Below, one piece after another: positions 12,423 to 24,400 of a DNA stretch of 64,000 bases. The stretch is from Amyelois transitella (Eukaryota; Arthropoda; Insecta; Lepidoptera; Pyralidae). How positions within the stretch are numbered: position 1 is the first letter of the stretch; every line of letters begins with the position of its first letter. The translations under genes and the position numbers were made by a program. Where the stretch lies: positions 1,687,001 through 1,751,000 of the forward strand of contig NC_083532.1 in assembly GCF_032362555.1 (NCBI RefSeq), in the 5' to 3' direction. The notes below the pieces were generated by a model. It saw only the letters and a program-made list of their open reading frames with translations. It ran no database searches and was not told the origin of the DNA.

Positions 12423-15400
12423 CTAAACACAATAAGGTTTCCTGCAAACGAAGAAAACAGAGTCGTACTCGTGTTGCATCATAGAGTTCGGATTCTGAGC
12501 GTATTTCGTTTTGACACCAGTCTTCTCTTTCTGCAGAAATAAAAATAAAAAAATAGGTAAAAAAACTTTTTAAGTTAAACGGTTTTATGTTAAACATACA
12601 TTGCAATGTTTAATATAAATGTACTAAAAACCAAAAAATAATAAAATAGATACAGTCGTGGGAATAATAAACATATGCATAGACTAGACTAAAATAAAAC
12701 CGTGGGGCACGTCAATTGTCTACAAATTATAGACTTAATGTGCGATAGAAGAATCGTTTAATTCGTCGTTAGGCAGTTGGCCCGCAGACGGTGCGCAAAT
12801 TAGGTACTTACTATTTTGCTGGCTAGCGAGGAATCGTTTCACTCCTCGTAGTTTGTCTTTAATCGACAAAACTTATGATAAAAGTACTACTCGCTCAACA
12901 TGAAACCCTAAAACTCGCTTAATCGAGCTTGCTAACTTGTTTCCACATTCTAGCCCTACTTATCACACGTCCATCGTTGTCGGTTGAACAACTGCCTAAT
13001 TATAGTGTAACATTACAAAACAAACATTTTAATCAACGATTGTAGACAATTGACGTGCCCCACGGTTTTATTTTAGTCTAGTCTATGCATATGTTTATTA
13101 TTCCCACGACTGTATCTATTTTATTATTTTTTGGTTTTTAGTACATTTATATTAAACATTGCAATGTATGTTTAACATAAAACCGTTTAACTTAAAAAGT
13201 TTTTTTACCTATTTTTATTTTTTAGTTTTTTGTTTTTGTAACGAATAAACTCAAAAACTACTGGACCGATTTGAATGAAATTTGGCACAGGGATAGACTT
13301 AACCTTCAGGAGTAACATAGGCTACATTTTATCCCACTGCTTAGATTTTAATTTTGAATAGTAAATTGTATTCTACTTGTTGAGACCTTTCATTTGATAC
13401 CCATGTTGATGGGATTGATAAAACCTAAGTTATCCGCCATTTTGTAGAGGCCGCCATCTTGGATTTCAATTTTTTATAGTATATTGTATTCTGCTTGTTG
13501 AGCCCTTTCATTTGATACCCATATTGATGGGATTAATGAAACCTAAATTATCCGCCATTTTGTAACGGCGGCCATCTTGAATTTATAATGATAATGAATA
13601 AACATAATTATATTGTCACCAAAATCCAAAGTGTATACAAAATTTCAGATTAATTGGTTGACAGGAAGAGGGTGAAATTTGAATTACTAAATTTGACCCA
13701 AGAATAAATAAAACAAACGGGGTGAGCTAAATAAAACCGTTTAAAAACAATGGAATCCATTACTAGTTCTCACTTTATGACCTCTGTGGCGCAGCGGTAG
13801 TACGCTTGTCTGTGACACCGGAGGTCCCGGGTTCGAACCCCGGCCAGGACGTGATGAGAAAAGAACTTTTCTTATTGGCCTGGGTCTTGGATGTTTATGA
13901 ATATAAGTATTTATTATAAAATATAGTATCGTTGAGTTAGTATCTCGGAACACAAGTCTCGAACTTGCTTCGAGGCTAACTCAATCTGTGTTATTTGTCC
14001 TGTATATATATTTATTTATTTATTTATATATATATATATTTCTGTGACTATCGCCCCTTTCTACCCCGCAAGGGTATATAAAGTAATTGTATGTATGTAT
14101 GTATAATTCATGGCCTAGATAAATAAACACGGGATTCTTCTTTTAGGCGATGGTCTAGCAACCTGTCACTATTTGAATATCAATTCTATCATCAAGCCAA
14201 ATAGCTGAACGTGGCCTATCAGTCTTTTCAACACTGTCGGCTCTGTCTATCCCGCAAGGGATTAACGTGACTATATATATGTATGTAAATATACTCACTA
14301 ATATATCAAATCCGATGTCCCGTATGATGTCCAGTAGAATGTCATACGGCGGTTCAATACTGTTCTCAGTGGGCGTGTCACTGTCAACAGTAATGACAAA
14401 AACGTTTGTAAAATTGAAGAACTTTTGAAATGACCCTCCTCCATTAGTTTGTTTTGTATTTGACAGCTGCCGCTTCGTGTAATTGTAAATTCTAATCTTG
14501 ATTTTTTAAACGCGCGCGTGCAATAGAACTTTGTCGCCACGCAGTGCATGTATATTCTCTCCAAAACTCACCTATAATTGTACAGTACCTGAGTGTCCGA
14601 GCGGTGCTCAACGTTAACTATTTCAAACTTAACGTAGATACCCACTTACTAATTATTCACGTTAGCGACTTAATTATCAATAATTTGTCAATGGTTTGAA
14701 ATTACATAATACAAAAAAAAACACAATTATCATACATAGCACAGCAACCATCTAATATGGAAAAACGGTTTTGGTGAAAATTTGAGAAAAACGAATTATC
14801 TAGAACGTGACATCTAGCTAGATCGATTTTTACATCCGTGTATAAACATTACATATATATAACTGACCTGTAATGGTACAGAAGTGGTCCCAAATTGATC
14901 CAATACCCGCCCGGCTGTAGTATGCTGTATATTCTCTCTATAAACTCTATGACGTTGGGTGCGCAGTCTATGAAAAAGCAGGTCGCCACACAATGCCATT
15001 CGTCCGGTTCCGTGTATACCTGGTGTACAAAATTAAATTATTTTTTAAGTAAAAATTTGTTATTTTTCTCGACCATTATATAAATATATACGCGTAGGAA
15101 GTACAGTCGCAAAGTTACGTTATTCACTACAGAAGACAGAAATAGAGAGGATGAGAGAAAAAATCAGTTTAAAAGTACATACTATATTATGGAATTTAAA
15201 ATAAAAAATATTTGACAATACAAATACTCTATAATTTTTTCCTAACTAACAAACCATGCCGTGTGGTTCCCGGCACCAGTACAAAAAAGAACGGGACCAC
15301 TCCATGTCTTTCCTATGGATGTCGTAAAAGGCGACTAAGGGATAGGCTTACAAACTTGGGATTCTTTTTTTAGGCGATGGGCTAGCAACCTGTCACTATT

Positions 15401-18400
15401 CGAATCACAATTCTATCATTAAGCCAAATAGCTGAGTGTGGCCTATCAGTCTTTTCAAAACTTGGCTCTGTCTACCCCGCAAGGGATATAGACGTGACCA
15501 TATGTATTTATGCATGTACGCATTATAGTGAATCGAATAGAAGTTATTTCGCAAAAAATTCAACGACACCCTGTATATAACCTTGAGGAAGTCCCCGGCG
15601 GTCATGGAGAAGTGGCGGCCGGGGCTCTCCGCCGAGGGCGTGACGTCGGGGAACCGGGCCTCCAGCAGCTGGTGGCAGCAGGTCAGGTTGTTCACGTGCT
15701 GGTGTACCCACGGGTGGACCGTGTACTGGTTTATCTGGAACGAGGATCATTTGTTACAAGCTGTGCCCGCGACTTCGTCCGCGTGGAATAATTATTTTGG
15801 GCATCATTGTGCCGTGTAGTTCCCGGCAGTGCCGTGTGGTTCCCGGCACCAATAAAAAAAAAAGAATAGGACCACTCCATCTCGTTCCCATGGATGTCGT
15901 AAAAGGCGACTAAGGGATAGGCTTATAAACTTGGGATTCTTCTTTTAGGCGATGGGCTAGCAACCCGTGACTATTTGAATCTCATTTCTATCATTAAGCC
16001 AAACAGCTGAACGTGGCCTATCAGTCTTTTCAAGACAGTTGGCTCTGTCTACCCCGTAAGGGATAAAGACGTGATCATATGTATGTATGTATGTATCATT
16101 GAAGCCCTCAAGGATGAATAATTTTCCCCGTTTTTTTTTTTACACATATTCCATTATTTCTTTACTGTTTATAGTTGCGGCGTGATGTTATTTATAGCCT
16201 AAAGCCTTCCTCGATAAATTGTCTTTTCAACGCAAAAATAATTTTTCAATACAAACCAGTAGTTCCTGAGATTAGTGCGTTCAAATAAACAAACTCTGTA
16301 GCTATATAACATTAGTTTATACATATCTTATATGTATATAAAATTCTTTTTAAGGCGATGGGCAAGCAACCTGTCACTATTTGAATCTCAATTCTATCAT
16401 TAAGCCAAATAGCTGAACGTGGCCATTCAGTCTATACGAGACTGTTGGCTCTGTCTACCCCGCAAGGGATATAGACGTGACCATATATATGTATGTAAAA
16501 GTGTTAGAGGGAAGAATCTCACCTCATCACATCGGTTGAGTATGAAGTTGCTAGCAAACAGCATGAACAGTGAGAACTCATTCCCCTGGCATGTAAATCC
16601 CCTGGCCGCTATCTCCCACGCGAGCCGTCCTAGTCCCGCGCCTGGGACTAATATTTTTATGTGACTGCGGTTTCTGTAAAAAAAAAAGATGATGTTGTAC
16701 AAAAATATTTTTTTACACGTACGTTAAGGCTTATAAACTTGGGATTCTGCTTTTAAGCGATGGGCTTACAACCTGTCACCATTTCAGTCTTTTTTATTAT
16801 TTCGATTTTTCATCTTAATAGCTAATATGAACCCGCCCGCCGTACCATATTATTTTAAAATCACAATGCCCAACAGGGTTCATATCCCACTTAATATTAC
16901 GGCAATGATTCCACGCGGACGAAGTCGCGGGCGGCCTCTAGTTGTACCTATTTATAAGCAGTAACTGTAAATAATAACTGATGTACTCTATGATATGCAA
17001 TAAAGATTTTGAGTTTTAATTCAGGCTAGACTTAGTTTGGGTGCTTTGTCGACAGTGCGTCAGGTTATTTATTTAGAATTTACTATATACATTCCGTTAA
17101 TTATCACAATACCTAGCTAACAATGCATGTAATTTGTACATACAATATTTTTTTCATGATCTTTTATATCAATGAATCATGCAGCTCAGCGTGGCCTTCC
17201 AATCTTTGCAAGACAGTTAGCTCTGTCTCACAAAATCCAATCAATTTTAGCTACTCACCTAACTTCTTCCTCGGGGTATCTCTCATCGATCTCATCCAAT
17301 ATAGGCTTGTAGCACTGCAGTCTTTCCGGAGCGCCCAACTCGCTCCAGTCGCGCACGATGTTCTTGAGCACGGACTGTACCTGGAGGGGTAGACAATATT
17401 ATTAGATTTAAAAATCATTTTACTTCTGATTAAAAATATGTAAACTTACCATAATTCTAAGTACCATGACAAAAGTGACTTAAGTTAAATTACCCCGATT
17501 ATAAGCAATTTACCCTAATTATGAGTAAATTTTCCCCGATTATTACTAATTTTTCAACAAATCACCTTCTCAACATCGTGCTGCATCTTATGTTGCTTGT
17601 GCGAGGCTATCTCACAGTTATTATAATTGCATCCGAAGCTCTCGGTGCCGTTCGCTCCGTTGCTATCCACGCTATGATCCACATTCTCGAACATAGTGTC
17701 CACATCCTTAATTATCATGTGTACTGGAACAAAGATTTTGTGATAATTTAATCAATTAAACACTTGCGTTACTTACAGACTGAAAACAATGTACAAGCAA
17801 AAAGAAAAGGGGTAGGGTAGGGCAACTGAAATTTAAAAATTATGTTTCTTAGTGTTAGAACTAGAAGTTTTTCCTCGATTCCCACGGGAACGATAATTAA
17901 AGGAATTTTACGTTTCACGTGGGTAGTTTTGTAAAACATGACGGCAAATCACACAGATTGAGCCACCAGCATTTTCTTCATGAAAATGCTAGTAGGCCAC
18001 TAGCGGAGAAAGTGTCCACGCTAGAAAAACTAATAAGTGAGCTCCTAAAAAATTTCGGTTATCCACCCGTGGATGTCGTAAAAGGCAACCAAGGTATAAA
18101 GCACATTTGTCTAGTGCAGCTTTAATCATCATTCAATATGCTATGGTTGCCTAGAATAAGAGTCGAATTGTGTAAAACCTGACTTACCCGGGATTATAGC
18201 TAAAAGGCACACCCGGGCTTCTTTCCAGAAGTGACAACATTATCCATAATCCAGGAAAAATAAGAAGCTATGTTATAACTGACATACCTATGCTGTTGTT
18301 AACGTCCAAACATTTCTTGAATTTGGTCAAGTACGTCTTGTATTTGCCGAGCCTCCGCTGGTGCGAGGCAGGCAGTGTCGATATTATCTTTTCAGATTTG

Positions 18401-19838
18401 TGTATCCTGTCGAGGCTGCATAGTCTAGGAACGTAAGAAAAAATGGAGAATTGTAAAAAAAAAACTTAAAGTTTGTCTGAAAAATAGCGTAAAGTCTTTT
18501 GCATTGTACAAATAGATAGATAGATAGATAGATAATTCATTTATTTGATTTGCTACACACAATTTACAATGAACATACGGAATACAAATTAATTAGGGTG
18601 TGAGTTGCAGCAATACAAAAAGGTCATAACTCAACGAATTTATTGCTATAGAGCAATACGCTGATTTTCAGTTATGACCTAGGTGCTAGTGCAAATATTA
18701 TATTACTAGTTGCTCATGCCATGTGGATCGCCGCAATATTTAGTAGTAAATAAAAATTATGTATTTTTATTTACTACTAAAAACTTGTTATGTACAATAA
18801 TTATATTAAAGAATGGGACCACTCCAAATCTTTCCCATACATACATAAAATCACGCCTCTTTTCCGGAGGGGTAGGCAGAGACTACATAGATGTCGTAAA
18901 AGGCGACTAAGGGATAGACAATAATATTGTAAGAATAATTTTCAAAAAATTTACATAAGATGAAAGTAAGATGAAAAACAAAATAACTATTACAAGTATT
19001 TTTTTAATTAATAGATTTGTTCCATAATTACTTATAACTAAATTTTTTTTTTATTTTGGTTGACTGGAAAAATCCCATATTGGAATATTGGGATAAGTCT
19101 GTCTTCTAAGTTTTGAAAATCCAATACCTGTTTTGTATTGTTTTTTAATTTTATTCTTATTATCTCTTAAATATTATCATTATGTACAAAAAAAGTTTAA
19201 AAACAATCAAACAAACAGAGAAAAACATATCCCAATTTTGCTCCCACACAAAAGTAAATTGTTTATTAGGGCCTCAATTTAGCCATCTACCTACCTTCAA
19301 ATTAGACCAATTTTGCTTATTTACTTAATTTTAACAGAAAAACAATTTTTAATATGAACCTTAATGTAACAGAAATAAGGATCAAATCTTAGATAATCAC
19401 CTTAACAGCAAACAAACCCATAGTCAAGTACATACTGGCAACTGACGAAAAATATATTCAGCTTCCAAAAAGAGTATAAGTACATAAATATGTTCCAAAT
19501 ATGACTGGAAAATCACCCTTCCGACGTACAGAATTAGAACGATAGAACGGCACGTGTAAAGGGCATAAACAAAGCCTATTGTTATATCTAAATAGGTTAA
19601 ATTAATCAGTCAATAATACTTGGACAGACCTGTTGCTAGGCGGCATTTATATCTATTTTTACATGAAAAAATCTATAAATTTCACTGTAATTATGAAGTG
19701 AAGGTTATCTTTAGGGGGTTTTGTAAGAAATAATACAAAATATACTTACTTATAGTATTTAAAAGCGGTCACCACTGCTCGAAAGTGAGCCCGTTCTTTC
19801 GCTTCGTCGATTTCTTCGGCTGCCTGCATCGACGACAT
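12423..19838 (-). CDS. CARNMT1: Carnosine N-methyltransferase (N2227 family), 9 exons, 383 aa
   Basis: Exons, in coding order on the minus strand: 19838-19750, 18424-18288, 17723-17566, 17380-17259, 16673-16523, 15734-15582, 15019-14868, 14380-14299 and 12530-12423. They sum to 1152 nt with matching phases and GT-AG borders. The SAM-binding motif VPGAGLGR is at about residues 178-185. It is followed by AWEIA, CQGNE and [13 protein letters not shown], then [31 protein letters not shown] and a C-terminal VFFVCRKP, all hallmarks of CARNMT1 in this order. The family transfers methyl from SAM to the histidine of carnosine, giving anserine; histidine methylation of proteins is also reported. The human protein is about 409 aa. 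Introns are full of SINE-A and Helitron copies. The last intron holds a fold-back element, and the terminal exon lies beside a degenerate tandem repeat. Confidence 0.93.
12541..13224. mobile_element. 684-bp fold-back element with ~184-bp inverted arms
   Basis: Arm 12541-12724 is the near-exact reverse complement of 13041-13224. The first ~100 bp from the loop outwards show no mismatch by eye. The 316-bp loop codes nothing obvious. The outer end of the left arm reaches within about 10 bp of the acceptor of the last CARNMT1 exon (12530), so the element supplies most of that intron's pyrimidine tract. No transposase is present, so it is non-autonomous. Confidence 0.85.
13240..13735 (+). repeat. 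Repeat with two internal CATTTGATACCCAT units
   Basis: CATTTGATACCCATGTTGAT and TATCCGCCATTTTGTA occur twice, about 120 bp apart. A single related unit lies at 9180-9250. It ends GGTGAGCTAAATAAAACCGT. Probably a transposon fragment in the last CARNMT1 intron. Confidence 0.6.
13780..14038 (+). mobile_element. tRNA-derived SINE (family D) with A and B boxes
   Basis: GTGGCGCAGCGGTAGTACG is an A box and GGTTCGAACCC a B box, 40 bp apart. A ~150-bp body with GTTGAGTTAGTATCTCG follows, and a (TTTA)n tail. It lies in the last CARNMT1 intron. It is not a functional tRNA because the acceptor stem and 3' half are not conserved. Confidence 0.85.
14101..14290 (+). mobile_element. SINE-A, 5'-truncated
   Basis: 3' two-thirds only, ending just before CARNMT1 exon 8 (14299). 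Confidence 0.75.
15257..15515 (+). mobile_element. SINE-A, full length, in a CARNMT1 intron
   Basis: Complete from TGCCGTGTGGTTCCCGGCAC to the tail, opposite in orientation to the host gene. Confidence 0.85.
15753..16320 (-). mobile_element. Helitron split by a SINE-A
   Basis: The 3' terminus (AGCTGTGCCCGCGACTTCGT on the plus strand) lies at 15753-15808. The rest of the element, with AATAATTTTCCCCG, continues from 16097 to 16320. The SINE-A sits exactly between, at the sequence ATCATTG. Confidence 0.8.
15809..16096 (+). mobile_element. SINE-A with duplicated 5' head
   Basis: The first 20 bp are present twice (from 15809 and 15829). The body is otherwise complete with a (TATG)n tail. Confidence 0.85.
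16341..16497 (+). mobile_element. SINE-A, 3' part
   Basis: Begins at TTTTTAAGGCGATGGGCAAG and ends in the ATGT tail 25 bp from CARNMT1 exon 5. Confidence 0.75.
18520..18535. repeat. (ATAG)n microsatellite
   Basis: Four to five ATAG units in a CARNMT1 intron. Confidence 0.8.
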
Positions 19839-20719
19839 ATCTGTTACTTTATTTAAAGAAGCGCTATAGAAATAAACGAAAAATAACAGAAAATAATGTA
19901 AGGTTGCCCGAAATAGGAGTTTTATAGAAATATTTTAGGAACGGCGACCACTTCGGACGGGTCGGCTAAAATTCGCCTTTTGACACTTTGTAACTTTTCC
20001 AGTTTCCTTTGTGAATGTGTCACAGTGACATTTGTGATAGGAAATGTTTTTGACAGTGGAACGCTCCGTTTAGTTTAGACTTCTAGAGTATCAAAGTTCT
20101 CAAATTATTTCTTTTACAGTTATAATGTATGTGTCACAAATTTATTTTATCAGTTATAAGCATATAGGTAAATAAGGTATATTAACGTGATACCGCTCAA
20201 TTTTTTTCTTAAATCAAATCTATTTTAAGGAATACATAACAGTATATTTTTGCAAACGAAACGCCACTTAAAATGTCGGAAAATGAATTGATTTGTGTTT
20301 GTCAACATCACGTCAACATTGTACCTATCGATTTTCCGTGAAAATTAAAGTTTCCGGATGTATTGTGATAATTTCCACGTTATCAATAACACTTCTTTAT
20401 CATAATAAACTTTTACATGTCGCATTACATTTACCCGAAACCGGTTCTAATTCGCGAAATTTTTTGCGACACATTTCACTCTATCATTAATTTTAAGTGC
20501 GTGCGTGTTGTCGGAAATTAATTAGGCATTGGATCACATATTTTAATTAGTGTCATGCTTTAAAAGTCAAAGTTCAAAGCGGGCCGTGTCCGCACTACTT
20601 GTTAGTGCATAGTGAAAAAAATCAATAGAACTGCAATCTGGTTGCTAGGTATTCCAAAACGTAATGCAGTAAACACATTACATGCTTAGAATGTTGCACA
20701 AGTAAATATAACTGCTACG
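19839..20719. promoter_or_regulatory. Divergent intergenic region between CARNMT1 and wit
   Basis: 881 bp separate the two start codons, which point away from each other. It must hold both 5' UTRs and promoters unless non-coding 5' exons lie elsewhere. It is free of the SINE and Helitron families that fill the surrounding introns, which fits selective retention. I see no convincing TATA box that would place the start sites. Confidence 0.6.
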
Positions 20720-21455
20720 ATGGAGGGAATTATATCTCAAAGAGTGACACCGATATTAAAATGTATGGTTTTGTTTTTATTTATATTTACCGCTAAGGTA
20801 TTGACGTCGCGACCGCAGGATTCGCATGATTCGAAGAACGAGATCCACCAATTCAAATCTCCACACTATGTAAGGACTTTCACGAAGTATCACCACAGGA
20901 GGCCGATCCAGAAGAATAATGTACAAGATGCAAATTACTGGCCAGAAGTAAAAGTTGTAGGGAAAAGAAGTGTTGATATTCCATATTCAAATGATTTCAT
21001 TAGTAACTACTGGCCAGTTAGACAGATCAGTGACCAAAGTTCTGATGTCAACAAAAAAGTTATTAAAAAAAGAAGTATAGATGCCAGTTCTGATTCTGAA
21101 ATAACAAACTGGCCAGATTCTGTGATAGAAAAAAGGAGTTTGGATATGCAAGAATTTGTCCATGATTCTGATGAGACAAAAATGAGTGAATTTGCTTCTA
21201 ATACAAGAGATATGGTGGGCTCTTTTGAAAAAACTGCAATAAGTTCTAGTAAGAATTCTTATGAGACCAAAAACAGTTTGTCAAACCAAGCTGAGAAGCA
21301 TAAAGTGAAAGCTGCTATTATTGTTACGGACCCTCCAACAACAATGGGGCCGTCCATAACTTGTCTGTACAAAATCCACAGTGTTTCCAAAAGTGTTACA
21401 CCGTCATATGAAGATGATGCAAATGCCCAGTTAATGGTGGAAAATGACAGCTATG
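20720..21455 (+). other. wit: wit exon 1: signal peptide plus long N-terminal extension with KRS repeats
   Basis: A hydrophobic core (about residues 15-26) follows the start, as in a signal peptide. Residues 30-210 contain no Cys after the signal region and are rich in Ser, Asp and Lys. A unit of the form YWP or WP, spacer, KRS[V/I/L]D occurs three times, with KRS at 82-84, 117-119 and 138-140. The first of these is preceded by Gly (GKRS). The Cys-rich ligand-binding region starts only at Cys215. The exon ends in phase 1 at a GTGTGT donor. Confidence 0.8.
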
Positions 21456-24400
21456 GTGTGTAAATTTTTGTCTTACAGACTATTTCTTTTCTGCATTATT
21501 TAAATTAGATTTTTTGATTTTTTATTTAATGAGTTGAGTAAACCAAATAAATATAAAAGATCTTATTATGTTGTTAAAGAAGAAAGATTATTAAAAAGAC
21601 TGAAAAAATCTTCGTAGGACGGAGGGCTTCAGGCTAGTTATCATCATAATGCAACTTTAGGAGCAAAGAAATAATGAAAAATGAAAATAAACAGGGAAAA
21701 CTATTCATCCTTTATCATTGAAGCTCAATGATGCTCAAAATAACTATTCCGCACGGACGAAGTCACGGGCACAGCTAGTAAAATATATCATGGTTACCTT
21801 ATGGGGTAGACAGAACCTAGAATCACGAGAATATGTGTGATTTATTAAGTAATTTCACCAACCTGTCACCCATATAATGTAAATAAAAATTTCTTACTTA
21901 CTCAAAGCTTAAATCCTGTGCTTAGCTGGATTAAAAAAATTTATAACTTGTTTACAGTGACAGGCCCGATATCAGAGACGACCCTTCCGAATGGAGATGT
22001 GGTGCAGGTGGAGCAGTGCTCCAATCCTCGTCCATCCTGCTATGCTCTTTGGCATCAGGACGACTTCGGGAACATCACCATATTGGGCCAAGGTGAGGTC
22101 AATTAACGGCCTCTGTGGCGCAGCGGTAATACGCTTGTCTGTAACACCGGAGGTCCCGGGTTTGAATCCCGGTCAGGGCATGATGAGAAATGAACTTCCT
22201 CCGATTGGTTTGGATCTTGGATGTTTATCTATCTTAGTATTTATTATAAAATATAGTATCGTTGAGTTAGTATCTCGTAACACAAGTCTCGAACTTACTT
22301 CGAGGCTAACTCAATCTGTGTAATTTTTCCCAAAAAAAAAATAGTTTTTAATTGAGTTCAAAGTTGCAGGCAGCAGGTTTTATGTAATTAAGGAAGCACG
22401 AAATTAGATTTGAATGATGAAAATGCTGCAGTGTAGTTTGTTCCGCCGCTTTTTCTACACATGCGCTTTGGAAGCGGTAGTAGTTATAATTAGATTTTAG
22501 TGATGTGACGTCAATAAGTGATACCTTGTATCCAATTTTGAAAATAAACCTATTCTATTCTATTTTATCTCCTCTTGCAAAAGAAATGCAAAAAAATTAT
22601 AGTGCCATTGGCTTAAGAGTTCTTTTTCTTTTGAACTTTTTCTCTTATTGATTGAATAGCTATAACCTGCAGCTTTGCTTGTGTGAATTTAACGCCATGT
22701 ACCTAAAGCAACTTATTAAACGCCCTTTACAAAAAGCATCGAAATTAGCATCACCAACAAAAGAATACAGGGTTTTCGCTAATCCTGTGGGAACTATAGT
22801 ATTTACCGGGCGAAAGGTGCCCTATGCCCTTCTCCAGCACTTAATTATTATATTTGTGATATTTTAAGAAGATTAAATTCAGAAGATAGCCCTTGAAGAG
22901 CTAACAAACAAATAAATTCACTTTAAACATTATAATCTTAGTAATTAGCATACATACATACATATGGTCACGTCTATATCCCTTGGGGAGATAGACAGAG
23001 CCAACAGTCTTACAAAGACTGAATGGCCACATTCAGCTATTTGGCTTAATGATAGAATTGAGATTTAAATAGTGACAAGTTGCTAGCCCATCGCCTAGAT
23101 AAAAATCCTAAGTTTGTAAGCATATCCCTTAGTCGCCTCTTACGACATCCATGGGAAAGAGATGGAGTGGTCCTTTTCTTTTTTTGTATTGGTGCCGGGA
23201 ACCACACGGCACTTAGTAATTAGGATGTTCTTTATTTTGTCCAGGTTGCTGGCACTCCTCCCAGATGAAGGGGCTCAGTTCCTGTGACAAGTGTACTCCG
23301 GTGCAGGCCCTGTTACCCAGATCCAAGTTCTGTTGCTGTACGCATAGCTTCTGTAATGCTGACTTCTGTAAGTTTCACTTAATGTCAATAATACATACAT
23401 ACATACATAAGATCACGCCTCTTTCCCGGAGGGGTAGGCAGAGACTACCTCTTTCCACTTGCCACGATCTCTGCATCTCTGCCGTGGGGTTGGGCGACCG
23501 CCAGGTAATGGCTAGCCTTACCCTGGCATGGTGATTTTATGTATGTATCCTAATCCTTATATAATGATGCCGTGTGGTTCCCGGCACCATTTCAATAAAG
23601 AATAGAACCACTCCAACCCTTTCCCACGGATGTCGTAAAAGCCGACTAAGGGATAGGCTTATATAAACTTGGGATTCCTCTTTTAATGCCAATTCCTGCC
23701 AGGTCTGCCGCGCCGATGGATGCATGGCTAGGGGCGAGCCTAGTCTCGAGCGTGCCACTTCCGCCATGGGGTTGGGCGACCCCCAGGTAATGGCTAGCCT
23801 TACCCTGGCATGCGGGGCTCAGCGGGGGCGGACATTATTTTTCGCTTGCGTCTCGTGGGAATCGCATGGCTGTAAATTTTAAAAAGCACCTAAATGGCGG
23901 CGATGGTGTCCGCACCCCATCACGTCTCGTTCCCGCCGGGAGCGGTATGCGGTCTGCTAAAAGCCGCTTTGCGACGATGAATGTCGATAATACTTGAAGA
24001 CTTCATGTTTTGCTGAAATGTGGACAGTGGAGTAGATATGAGGAACAGACTTCTACCCAGAGTATCCCTTAGGATGATGGCAAACTTAACATTATGTTGA
24101 GTGTACTATTCTCAAAGAAGGCAAATTCAATTTGTTCTGGAGGGCTGTGGTGTTGGTGAAATGACAGCTATTCCCTGTAAAGTCCCTTGAAAGGCTGGCA
24201 TTTTTTAAGGAGGATTTTATCACTTGGTGTGACTACATCACATTAATGCATCTTTAAAAAAATAGGTAAAAAAAAAGGATATGACTTCATACTTTAAAAA
24301 AAATTAAAAATACATTTACACAAAAAAATGACAAATTTAAAATCTTTAGACCCTGCAGTTTAAAGATAATTTAAAATACATTCATTTAGTATAAAAAAAT

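Larger units (their letters stand above)
11186..12450 (-). repeat. Degenerate tandem repeat from the CARNMT1 terminal exon end and 3' UTR
   Basis: A segment resembling the end of the last CARNMT1 exon (AACACAATAAGGTTTCCTGC on the plus strand, including the stop codon) and its 3' flank (TATCTATACC, then TATGTCAATGGGTTACATA) recurs. Copies lie near 11200, 11516, 11660, 11770, 11917 and 12047, besides the genuine one at 12373-12450. Spacing is about 110-190 bp and copies are well diverged. A Helitron (12080-12305) and a SINE-A (11255-11475) are inserted. Confidence 0.65.

Noticed and set aside
13780..13870. Possible tRNA gene (A and B boxes)
   Set aside because: There is no matching acceptor stem, and the body and tail are shared with 22.1 kb, so it is a SINE.
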